DNA from: Bradyrhizobium sp. MOS002
GTDB taxonomy: Bacteria > Pseudomonadota > Alphaproteobacteria > Rhizobiales > Xanthobacteraceae
Assembly: GCF_003020115.1 (NCBI RefSeq)
Contig: NZ_PYFX01000017.1
Location: 54,241-118,240 of the forward strand
Length of the DNA stretch: 64,000 nt
Direction of reading: 5' to 3'
In this document: positions 53,987 to 62,590 of the stretch, piece by piece
How the letters are laid out: every line of letters starts with the position of its first letter
Position numbering within the stretch: the first letter of the stretch is position 1
The notes under the pieces: model-generated
Told to the model about the DNA's origin: nothing
The model's database searches: none
What the model saw: only the letters and a program-made list of their open reading frames with translations
Position numbers and translations under genes: made by a program

Positions 53987-55594
53987 CTATGACAGAGCGA
54001 AACCTTCGTAGCCGCGGGTGACGACGTCCTGACAGATCTCGCGATAACGGACCAAGCCGCCCGCATAGGGCATGAACACCTGCGGCTTGCCTGGAATATT
54101 CGCCCCGAGGTACCAGGAATGCTTTGCCTGCGGCAGTAGTGTTCGGGCAGCAGCCTCGTTGACTTCGCTTACCCATTTCTCGACGGCGTCGGCTCGTGCC
54201 TCGATCCGCTCCAGCCCGTTGGTCCGCATATGAGCGATGCAATCGGTGATCCAGTCGACATGTTGCTCTATGGCTACGGGCATGTTGCACAGAACCGATG
54301 GACTGCCGGGCCCCGTGATGGTGAAGAGGTTTGGAAAACCAGCGACCTGCAAACCTAGATAATTGCGTGGTCCTGCCTCCCAGACATCCTTGAGTGCGAT
54401 CCCGCCCCGCCCGCGAATATCCATCTTGAGCAGCGGTCCCGTCAACGCATCGAACCCTGTCGCAAAAACTATGATGTCTAGGGGGTACTCGGCCTGATCC
54501 GTGCGAATTCCAATCTCGGAGATCTGCCGGATTGGCGCAGCTTTGACGTCCACGAGCATGACATTCGGCCGATTGTAGGTCTCAAAATAGTCGGTATCGA
54601 TCGGCGGGCGCTTGGCCGCATACGGATGATCAATGTCAGCGAGGACCGCCGCGGTCTTGGGATCCTTCACAATCGAACGGATCTTCCTTTTTATGAAGTC
54701 GGCAGCGGTGTCGTTTGCTTCCTTAGAAACGAGCATGTCCTCAAAGGATGCGCGGAACTGCAGCCCGCCACGCTCCCAGGCCTCGTCATAAATCCTCTCG
54801 CGCTCCTCGGGCGGCGTGTCGACCGCTTTGCGTTCCGCAACCCTGAAGCCCATGCCGTTATAGGTTTGATGCGTAGTCGCGCGTATTTCGCTGGCGCTGT
54901 TTTTGACATATTGCTTGAAGTCCGCCGTCAATGGGACGTTGCGTGCTGGTACTGAATAGTTCGCGGTACGCTGAAATACGGTCAGATGCTTGGCTTGATC
55001 GGCGATCACCGGCGCCGCCTGGATGGCGGTCGATCCGGTGCCGATCATCCCCACTCGCTTGCCCGCAAACTCGACGCCTTCGTGCGGCCACTGCCCTGTA
55101 TGGTACCACTCACCCCTGAAGGTCTTCAGTCCCAGAATGTCGGGCACGTTGGCAGTGGAGAGGCAGCCGACCGCGGTAATGAGAAACTTCGCAATGAAGG
55201 TCTCGCCCGTTTCTGCACGGATGTGCCAGCGATTCCTCGCTTCGTCGTAATGCGCCGACGCAACCCGGGTACCAAATTGAATGTCGCGTTTCAGGTCGAG
55301 CTTGTCGGCAACAAAATTCAGATAACGCAGAATTTCTGCTTGGCCCGGATAGCGTTCAGACCACTCCCATTGTCGCATCAAATCCAGGGAAAACGTATAC
55401 CAATAGACATGGCTTTCAGAGTCGCACCGAGCTCCTGGGTAGCGATTCCAGAACCACGTGCCCCCAACACCCTGAGCCGCTTCTACGGCCTTGACTTTCA
55501 AGCCAAGGTCATCCCGAAGCCGAAACAGCTGGTAGAGGCCCGCAAAGCCCGCACCAACAACCAGCGCGTCTAGCTCAACCGGTTCATTGGACAT
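53987..55594 (-). CDS. Flavin-dependent Baeyer-Villiger-type monooxygenase
   Basis: 535 residues. The FAD-binding GAGFAG is at residues 12-17 (VVGAGFAGLYQLFRL). The Baeyer-Villiger fingerprint FRGEWYHTGQWP (FxGxxxHxxxWP) and the NADPH-binding GMIGTGSTAIQAAP follow. These enzymes insert oxygen next to a ketone using NADPH and O2 to make esters or lactones. Length and motifs match cyclohexanone/phenylacetone monooxygenases. Substrate is unknown. Intact, although decayed genes lie on both sides; the hydrolase relic at 52.6-53.6 kb could once have acted on its lactone or ester product (inference). Confidence 0.92.
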   Translation of the reverse strand: MSNEPVELDALVVGAGFAGLYQLFRLRDDLGLKVKAVEAAQGVGGTWFWNRYPGARCDSESHVYWYTFSLDLMRQWEWSERYPGQAEILRYLNFVADKLDLKRDIQFGTRVASAHYDEARNRWHIRAETGETFIAKFLITAVGCLSTANVPDILGLKTFRGEWYHTGQWPHEGVEFAGKRVGMIGTGSTAIQAAPVIADQAKHLTVFQRTANYSVPARNVPLTADFKQYVKNSASEIRATTHQTYNGMGFRVAERKAVDTPPEERERIYDEAWERGGLQFRASFEDMLVSKEANDTAADFIKRKIRSIVKDPKTAAVLADIDHPYAAKRPPIDTDYFETYNRPNVMLVDVKAAPIRQISEIGIRTDQAEYPLDIIVFATGFDALTGPLLKMDIRGRGGIALKDVWEAGPRNYLGLQVAGFPNLFTITGPGSPSVLCNMPVAIEQHVDWITDCIAHMRTNGLERIEARADAVEKWVSEVNEAAARTLLPQAKHSWYLGANIPGKPQVFMPYAGGLVRYREICQDVVTRGYEGFALS

Positions 55595-56049
55595 TGCCGC
55601 ACTCGCTCATTACGCCCACCCCACAAACATAAGGCTAGGTATACCGTCAGCGCCGTAAAGGTGAAAGTGCGCTGCGTCAAAGTGAATTGGGATTAATATA
55701 ACCGTCCCGGTCAGTGCCCTCAAGCTCGCCTTCTCTGCTCAATGCAGCTCACTGCCGGGGGTCGCCTTCAAATCTGGAATGCACACCTTCAAAGACCGAG
55801 CCGGTCCAGAAGCAATCAACGTCGATTTGCGGAGACTCCATTTCTCGGACCTGCCGTTTCGACGTACCATGAGAAGAATTGCAGCGGCCGCAAGATTCAA
55901 TTTTCCGGTCGATGTCTAATTGGAGCGACCGCGACTTTGGCCGCAGACATGCGTTATCTTGTGGGCGCGGCAATCCGGCCTGCGCTCGCAAGTAAACGCG
56001 GCGTCTTCCAGGAAGTGGCGGGAGAGACTGTAAGGGTGCCGCTCGATTC
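55595..56049. other. Stretch upstream of the monooxygenase; no intact gene
   Basis: 455 bases. The right end may contain the lost C-terminus of the ketopantoate-reductase relic. The left end should hold the monooxygenase promoter. Confidence 0.4.
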
Positions 56050-56659
56050 AATCGCAGCTCCGTGATGTGCTTCGGATCATCCACGACGAAGCCATTGAGG
56101 GGTTCGATTTCGGTGCGACGGCCCTTCTGCATGTCTTGGGACATCGAGGGGCTGCTCGGAGGAAGTGTATTTGGAATCCGAAAAGCGCTGCTGGTCGCGG
56201 ACGTGCATCACGCTTCGTCGCCCTCGCCAGGCCCGCGATGGTCTCGGCCGGCAAATGCAGGACCTCCTCCAGCTGATAGCCCAGCGCCTGGCCCTCACGA
56301 ATTGCCTCGCTCCCGAGGCGGGTCGAGAAGCGGCGGATCGAATCGCTCTGCAGCATGGCTCGCCCAGACAGGCCAGTGCAGGTAGAGCGTCCATTTCCCA
56401 TGACGTTGGCCACGAGCTTGGACCAGCGCTCGCCCCAAAGATGTGGTCACCTTGGCGTTGTCGGCATAGGCGACCAGGCGGGATACTTCCTTTGCACGTG
56501 GCGTGATGCGGCCGTGCAGCTCGCCAGTGCGAACACCGTGTGTTTGGCGCCGTGCTTGCCAGTGCCGCGGTGGATGTGCCCTGGAGCAGGCAGATTGACG
56601 GTGATGCAACTGGGGATGCAGCCGAGCGTTTTGCCCCACCCGACAACGTGTGCGATGGT
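56050..56659 (-). pseudogene. Ketopantoate reductase (PanE/ApbA)-like relic, several frameshifts
   Basis: Read on the minus strand, pieces in different frames follow the family order. They are TIAHVVGWGKTLGCIPSCIT, NLPAPGHIHRGTGKHGAKHT, then 'GRITPRAKEVSRL' and YADNAKVTT. Next come LWGERWSKLVANVMGNG, 'STRLGSEAIREGQALGYQL', and finally 'SMSQDMQKGRRTEIEPLNGF'. The last pattern (SM.QD...GRRTEI..LNG) is diagnostic of 2-dehydropantoate 2-reductase-type proteins. The N-terminal NADP-binding part is absent; a LigD fragment abuts instead. Confidence 0.6.
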
Positions 56660-56663
56660 TTCG

Positions 56664-57043
56664 GTAAAACTTCGGCTCGACCCAGGTGGCCCTCGGCTTC
56701 TTTATGCGCTTCTTGATTTTTTGCTTCGGGGTTACGATCGTACCAAGCGCCTTGCGGATCTCCGGCGATTTCGTCCGGCTTCAGCCCAGACCTTGCCCAT
56801 GTAGCGCAGCTCGTTCCCTTCCTGCTTGCCAAGGTAGAGCGCGGCGACGCCGGTGGGGTCCTTGACGAGCGCAACCACTGTGGACTTTTCGCGCTGCACC
56901 GTCTTGATCTTCTGCCACGCCTCGACGCGCTCCGACCGGTACGGCGCATCAACCCGCTTGGAGACGATGCCCTCGCAATTCAGCTTGCTGGCCGCCTCGA
57001 ACAGCGTCTGCCCGTCGCCTTCATGGTGCTCACTGTATAAGAT
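56664..57043 (-). pseudogene. ATP-dependent DNA ligase D (LigD) fragment
   Basis: The minus-strand frame reads ILYSEHHEGDGQTLFEAASK, 'LNCEGIVSKRVDAPYRSER', 'AWQKIKTVQREKS' and 'ALYLGKQEGNELRYMGKVW'. Another frame then continues 'RTKSPEIRKALGTIVTPKQK' and 'KKPRATWVEPKFY'. These are the adenylation/OB parts of LigD ('EGIVSKR.DAPYR', 'ATWVEP.F'), the bacterial end-joining ligase. The catalytic N-terminus and the polymerase end are lost, and there is at least one frameshift. Confidence 0.65.
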
Positions 57044-57077
57044 GGGGCGTCAAGCCCGTTCTCATCTATCAGCTGCT

Positions 57078-57287
57078 TCAGCCTGTCTTGTCGTGGTAAG
57101 ATACCAATTCGGCACCGACGAGCTTTCGGACAGCCTTTCGAACATTGCGTCTGCTGCACCCTGCCTCGTCAGCAAGCTCATTGGCTGACCGCAAAGGTGC
57201 GAGGCCTTCCCCAATGCGAGCCGCGATGTTCTCAGCAGAGCTCAATCGGAGTATCCGCCAAGCAGCGGATTCGAAATGCTGCGTCAT
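57078..57287 (-). CDS. Small winged-helix-like DNA-binding protein
   Basis: 69 residues from ATG 57287: MTQHFESAAWRILRLSSAEN, then 'RSANELADEAGCSRRNVRKA' and VRKLVGAELVSYHDKTG. The second half looks like a helix-turn-helix plus wing. The start has only a weak GAAGAAG upstream. It sits right against the LigD relic and may itself be a leftover. Confidence 0.4.
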   Translation of the reverse strand: MTQHFESAAWRILRLSSAENIAARIGEGLAPLRSANELADEAGCSRRNVRKAVRKLVGAELVSYHDKTG

Positions 57288-57988
57288 GTCGAAATCTTCT
57301 TCGCGGCAGTGCTTTCTTGACCTTAGATCAAGCGTCATGGACGTCGCCCTAACGCGGCGCATAGCCAATGGCGGGAATTGCCCTTCCCCTGCGCGCGCGG
57401 GGTTAGGATGGCATGCGACCCGCGATGCTGACAAGCAGGCGCCCGAGCGAATAATGATGTGAACGAACGGTCGGACGATGACGATTACGGGAAGCTAAAA
57501 ACGTAACGATGACAGTCAGATAGTCGTGGCCGGCAATTGATTGGCAACGGCGAAGCTCGCCATGCCGGCCCTTCGCGCGCGCCCCCACACGGTGACGAAA
57601 AAATGACACTCAGAGATCAGTGAAAAGTGTGAATCGCTGTGCGCAGCCGACCTGGTGGGTTCTGAAGCCAGGTCCGGGACTGTTTGCTTTCGTCCGGCGG
57701 GATGGCGTGGGCGTTCCTTCGCTGAAGTGATGGCTGTAGGGAGGCTGATCGATCGCTGCAGCTCACTCAGCAGCTTGAAGACCAGACTAGGTATCGCACT
57801 GCGATGGTGGCTGGCGAGCATGTCACTTGCTTGACACGTTCTGGAGCGCCAGTCTCTAATCTGCTTCAAGGTCCTGCGGTTGGACAGGCAATAACTTTCT
57901 GCCTCCAGCAAGAACAGGGTCGACGGCCCCACCCAGCGACTGCCAGGTCAGGGGTGCGGAATCCAAGATAATTTCCTGGGAGGGAACA
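57288..57988. other. Stretch upstream of the sugar operon; no gene recognised
   Basis: 701 bases. No DeoR- or LacI-type regulator, usual for such operons, is visible. The promoter of the operon should lie near the right end, where GGGAGG precedes the next start. Confidence 0.45.
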
Positions 57989-58989
57989 ATGGACAGACGC
58001 CAGACGCTCAAGCTGATCGGCGGCACGGCCGCGTTGGCCAGTGCCGGTATTCCGGGCTTTGCCTTTGCGCAAGCCCAAAAGGAAATGGTCACGGTCGTGA
58101 AGATCGCGGGAATTCCGTGGTTCAACGCACTTGAAAAGGGAATCCAGAAGGGTGCGAAGGATTTCAGCATTAATGCCACCATGGTTGGCCCGGCGAACGT
58201 CGATCCGGCACAGCAAGTAAAGCTCCTTGAGGATCTGATTGCCAAGAAGGTCAACGTGATCGGCTTAGTGCCCCTTGATGTAAAAGTCTGCGAGCCCGTG
58301 CTGAAGCGCGCCCAAGCCGCCGGAATCAAGGTCATTACGCATGAGGGTCCGGAACAGGAAGGCCGTGACTGGAATGTGGAATTGATCGACCCGTTCGCTT
58401 CGGCGAGGTGCAGATGGAACGTCTCGCCAAGGACATGGGCGGCGAAGGTGATTATGTAGTCTATGTCGGGACTCTTACGACGCCGCTTCACAACAAATGG
58501 GCCAATGCCGCGATTGCCTACCAGCAGAAGAATTTTCCGAAAATGAAGCTCGTCGCTGACCGCTTCCCAGGGGCCGACGAGATCGACACCAGCCAGCGCA
58601 CGACGCTCGACGTGATCAAGGCCTATCCCAACCTGCGTGGTATTCTCGGCTTCGGCTCGAATGGACCAATCGGGGCCGGAAATGCTGTGCGTCAGCAACG
58701 TCTTGGCAAGAAGATCGCCGTTGTCGGCACCGTGCTGCCAAGCCAGGCGAAGTCGCTTATCGCGGATGATACGATCCGCGAAGGATTTCTGTGGAATCCC
58801 ACCGATGCGGGTTACGCGATGGTCGCGGTGGCCAAACTCGTGCTCGATGGCAAGCCCATCACGGATGGCGTCGATGTACCCGGCCTTGGCAAGGCGGCCG
58901 TCGAAGTTGCAGGAAAGCAGATCAAGGTGGACAAGATCATGCGCATCAACAAGGAAACGATCGACGGACTGATTGCCGGAGGGCTCTAG
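57989..58989 (+). pseudogene. Sugar/AI-2-type ABC substrate-binding protein gene, frameshifted
   Basis: GGGAGG precedes ATG 57989, which opens a Tat-like signal (MDRRQTLKLIGGTAALASAG). The frame continues with the LsrB/RhaS-type fold ('ALEKGIQKGAKDF', 'PAQQVKLLEDLIAKKVNVIG'). Near 58390 the frame is lost; the second part 'FGEVQMERLAKDMGGEGDYV', 'LTTPLHNKWANAAIAYQQ', 'GILGFGSNGPIGAGNAV' to the stop at 58989 is one frame away. Restoring one base rebuilds a full-length binding protein of about 333 residues. Similar to LsrB and to the rhamnose-binding RhaS group; the operon order favours rhamnose or a related sugar. Confidence 0.75.
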
Positions 58990-59098
58990 CCCGAAGCCGG
59001 TTCAGCCGCCTCATCGCGCTGCATTCCCGGCATTCCGGTCGGGAATGCGGTACCACTCGAGTGATCGCACGATCCAACGGTCCATTGCAGGCGAACCT

Positions 59099-60583
59099 TT
59101 GGCAACTTTCCTGGAGATGTCCGGCATATCGAAGCGCTTCGGCGGCGTGCACGCGCTCCGCGGCGTCGATCTCGCTCTGGAAGTCGGGGAGGTGCACTGC
59201 CTGGTGGGTGAAAACGGCTCCGGCAAGTCGACCCTGATCAAGATCATTTCGGGCGTAGAGGCGGCGGAGCCCGGCGGCCGGATCATAATTTCCGGCAAGG
59301 AATTTCCCAAACTAAACCCGGTCTACTCCACGCATTGCGGCATTCAGGTCATCTACCAGGATCTTTCGCTATTCCCCAACCTCACCGTCGCCGAGAATAT
59401 CGCGATGGCGCACCATCTTGGCGGTCTCCATTCGGTGAACTAGGCCTCAATGCGCGCCATCGCTAAGGCCACAATGGCAAAGATCGGCGTTGAGTTCGAC
59501 CCGGACGCGAAAGTGTCTGAGCTCAGCATTGCCGGACGCCAGTTGGTCGCGATCTGCCGCGCCTTGGCTGCGGATGCCAAACTCCTGATTATGGATGAGC
59601 CGACGGCATCGTTGACTCGCCACGAGGTGAACGCCCTGATCGCGCTTGTAAGCGAGCTGAAGCGTGCTGGCATCTGCGTCGTTTTCGTCAGTCACCGTCT
59701 CGACGAGGTGCTTGAAATCGCCGAACGCGTAACGGTACTGCGGGATGGCGCCAAAGTCGGTACTTTTGCTGCAGACGTAATCGACGGGCGGAAACTCAGC
59801 CACCTGATGACGGGTAAGTCCTTCGAGTATCAGGTACAGGCGCCTGAGCTTGCCACTGGCCCGGTCGTGCTGGAAGTAAAGGGCCTGGGCCGCCAGGGTG
59901 AATATGAGGATGTAAGCTTGCAGTTGCGCGCAGGGGAAGTGGTGGGTCTCACCGGCCTGCTCGGCTCAGGGCGAACCGAATTGGCGCTATCCCTGTTCGG
60001 CATGAAGCCGCCCGATCGCGGCACCATCGCACTTGACGGACGGCCGATCGCGCTGCGTACAAATGCAGAGGCGATCGATCGAGGGATCGCCTACGTATCC
60101 GAGGATAGGCTTACGCTTGGTCTCATCCTGAATCAGTCCGTCACGGCGAACGTCACGCTTACGGTGCTGGATCGTCTGGCTAGCGCGTTCGGCTTGATTG
60201 CCGCACGCGCGCGACAGACCCATGTCGCTCGGTGGGTTGCTGAACTCGGGATCAAGGTCGCCCATCCGGCCAACCCGGTGAAGACGCTCTCCGGGGGCAA
60301 TCAGCAGCGGGTCGTGCTCGCCAAATGGATGGCGACCAATCCCCGGGTGCTTATCCTCGATAGCCCCACGGTGGGCGTCGACATCAGCGCCAAGGACGGC
60401 ATTTATGAAATCATCCGGCGGTTGGCCCGCGACGGCGTCGCGGTCTTGATGATATCGGACGAAATTCCTGAGGTCCTTTATCATAGTCATCGCGTCCTGG
60501 TGATGCGGGAAGGTCGTTTGACAACCGACGTGGCTGCCACAGCCACTTCCGAAGATGCGCTTCGGCAGGCCGTCAATGCCTGA
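59099..60583 (+). pseudogene. Sugar ABC ATPase (RbsA/RhaT-like, two ATPase domains) with in-frame stop
   Basis: The first domain has Walker A GENGSGKSTLIK and 'GIQVIYQDLSLFPNLTVAEN'. TAG at 59441-59443 then interrupts the frame between 'GGLHSVN' and 'ASMRAIAKATMAKIGV'. Relatives have Trp here, so TGG to TAG is the simplest change. The frame continues unbroken with signature/Walker B (LLIMDEPTASL) and the second ATPase domain ('TGLLGSGRTELALSLFG', 'LSGGNQQRVVLAKWM') to 60583. The start is TTG 59099 or ATG 59117. The C-terminal part could in principle be made from an internal start (ATG 59450). Confidence 0.78.
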
Positions 60584-61580
60584 ATCGCATATCGCATCAT
60601 TCGGCAGGTTTCGTCGCAGCCATGAGTTCTGGCTGCTGATAGTCATCCTCGGGCTCTGCGCCAGCTTGGGCTTCGCTAACGCCCAATTCCTGACCATGCA
60701 GAATCTGTTTGACTTGCTGACCTCCTATGCATTTGTCGGCATCCTGGCGCTCGGGCTGCTGGTCGTGCTGATCGCCGGCGGAATCGACATCTCATTCACC
60801 GCGACCGCGTCAGTGGCGCAATATGTCACACTTTCGCTTGCCAATGCTTACGGGGCGAACTGGATCGGCGTCTTCGCCATCGCGATTGGAATTGGCGGTG
60901 CGCTCGGTGCCCTCAACGCGATTTTCATCCAGAAACTTCGAATACCATCGATCATCGTTTCGGTCGCGACGCTGAACATCTTCTATGGGCTTCTGATCTT
61001 CTTCACCGGCGGCAAATACATCTATTCGTTGCCCGACTGGTTTGCGACCGGAATATTCTGGTTCGAGTTCGAATGGGGCAAGGATAGCTCGTACGGTGTC
61101 AACTTGCAGATCCTCGCGCTCGCGCTAGCATTTCTCGTCACTTGGCTCCTGCTGAACCGAACCAATATCGGCCGCCAAATCTACGCCATGGGAGGCAATA
61201 CCGACGCCGCACAGCGGCTCGGCTTCCACGTTTTCGGCCTCAATATACTGGTCTATTGCTACATGGGTGTCATGGCCGGAATCGCGTCCCTGATTCAGGC
61301 ACAACTCGCGCAGTCCGTTGCCCCGACGGTGCTGGTGGGCAAGGAACTGGATGTGGTCGCTGCCGTCGTGCTCGGCGGCGCCAGCTTGATGGGCGGCGTC
61401 GGCAGCGTCTTCGGCACGTTTCTGGGCTTGACACTGCTCGCGGTACTCCAAAATGGAATCATTTTGCTGGGCGTTTCGTCCTATTGGTCGCCGTTCTTCG
61501 TCGGCTTGGTTATTCTCATTTCGGTCTCTGCGACCGCCTGGTCGCAGCGCGAGCGGCGAAGCCAGAGCGCATCCCGATGA
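60576..61580 (+). CDS. Sugar ABC permease, RbsC/RhaP-like
   Basis: 334 residues with about nine or ten membrane helices. 'GLLVVLIAGGIDISFTATAS' and 'GNTDAAQRLGF' with 'VLGGASLMGGVGSVFGTFLG' are typical RbsC-family features. The start ATG 60576 overlaps the ATPase stop (ATGCCTGA). Intact, but the ATPase and binding protein it needs are broken. Confidence 0.88.
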   Translation: MPESHIASFGRFRRSHEFWLLIVILGLCASLGFANAQFLTMQNLFDLLTSYAFVGILALGLLVVLIAGGIDISFTATASVAQYVTLSLANAYGANWIGVFAIAIGIGGALGALNAIFIQKLRIPSIIVSVATLNIFYGLLIFFTGGKYIYSLPDWFATGIFWFEFEWGKDSSYGVNLQILALALAFLVTWLLLNRTNIGRQIYAMGGNTDAAQRLGFHVFGLNILVYCYMGVMAGIASLIQAQLAQSVAPTVLVGKELDVVAAVVLGGASLMGGVGSVFGTFLGLTLLAVLQNGIILLGVSSYWSPFFVGLVILISVSATAWSQRERRSQSASR

Positions 61581-62584
61581 GCAATGTACCCGCCCTCTCA
61601 CTTCGCCGGCGCATCGTCGGCCTCGCCGGCAGCGGCACGGTCGCCACCCTCATCCTGCTGTTGTTCGCGCTCTGGGTCGTGTTCGCGATCGCGATCGGCG
61701 ACCGGTTCTTCTCGGTCAACACGCTGCAATCCATGGCTTTCCAGATGCCCGAACTTGGGATCCTCTCGCTCGCGATGATGCTGGCGTTGCTATCTGGTGG
61801 CCTCAACCTTTCCATCATCGCGACCGCCAATCTGTCCGGACTGACCATCGCGTTCCTCCTGACCCGCTACATCCCGGAGAGTCAGGGCCTTGCCTGGGTC
61901 GGCATTCAGGTGTTTGCGATCGCTGCAGGATTTGCAGTGGCTGCATTGGTCGGCCTCCTCAATGGTTTTGTCATCGCCTATCTTGGCGTTTCGCCGATCC
62001 TGGCCACGCTCGGCACGATGACGCTCTGCAAGGGCCTCGCGATCGGCCTGTCGCGCGGTAACGTCATCTCCGGATTCCCGGAGCCGATTGTGTTTATCGG
62101 CAACGGAACGGTTTTCGGGGTACCCTTTGCTCTGATCGTACTTGCGTTCTGCGCCTTGCCCGTCGCGCTCATGCTGAACGCGACACCGTTCGGAGCCAAG
62201 GTTTACATGATCGGCTCCAACGAGAAGGCGACCCGCTACTCCGGCATCAATACCCGCGCTGTCCTCCTCAAACTCTATGTGTTTTCCAGCCTGCTCGCGG
62301 GCGTGGCAGCGGTGGTCATGTTGGCGCGTTTCAACTCGGCCAACGCGGCATACGGCGAGAGCTATCTGCTCGTCACCATTCTTGCGGCCGTCCTCGGCGG
62401 CATCGATCCGTTTGGTGGTTTTGGCAAGGTTGGCGGGCTATTGCTTGCACTGATCATCCTTCAGGTTATCTCCTCGGCATTCAACCTTCTGAACCTCAGC
62501 CAATTCCTCACGTTGGCGATCTGGGGTGGAATCTTAATTGCCGTTGCGGCGGTTCCTAATTTCGCCGGCAAAGCGCCGCGGTAG
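61577..62584 (+). CDS. Second sugar ABC permease, RbsC/RhaQ-like
   Basis: 335 residues, also about ten helices. 'MALLSGGLNLSIIATANLSG' and 'GSNEKATRYSGINTRAVLLK' with 'LGGIDPFGGFGKVGGLLLAL' mark the family. ATG 61577 overlaps the previous stop (ATGA). Frames further upstream are shadows of the first permease. Two different permeases in tandem are the RhaPQ/LsrCD arrangement. Confidence 0.88.
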   Translation: MSNVPALSLRRRIVGLAGSGTVATLILLLFALWVVFAIAIGDRFFSVNTLQSMAFQMPELGILSLAMMLALLSGGLNLSIIATANLSGLTIAFLLTRYIPESQGLAWVGIQVFAIAAGFAVAALVGLLNGFVIAYLGVSPILATLGTMTLCKGLAIGLSRGNVISGFPEPIVFIGNGTVFGVPFALIVLAFCALPVALMLNATPFGAKVYMIGSNEKATRYSGINTRAVLLKLYVFSSLLAGVAAVVMLARFNSANAAYGESYLLVTILAAVLGGIDPFGGFGKVGGLLLALIILQVISSAFNLLNLSQFLTLAIWGGILIAVAAVPNFAGKAPR

Positions 62585-62590
62585 CCAGCG

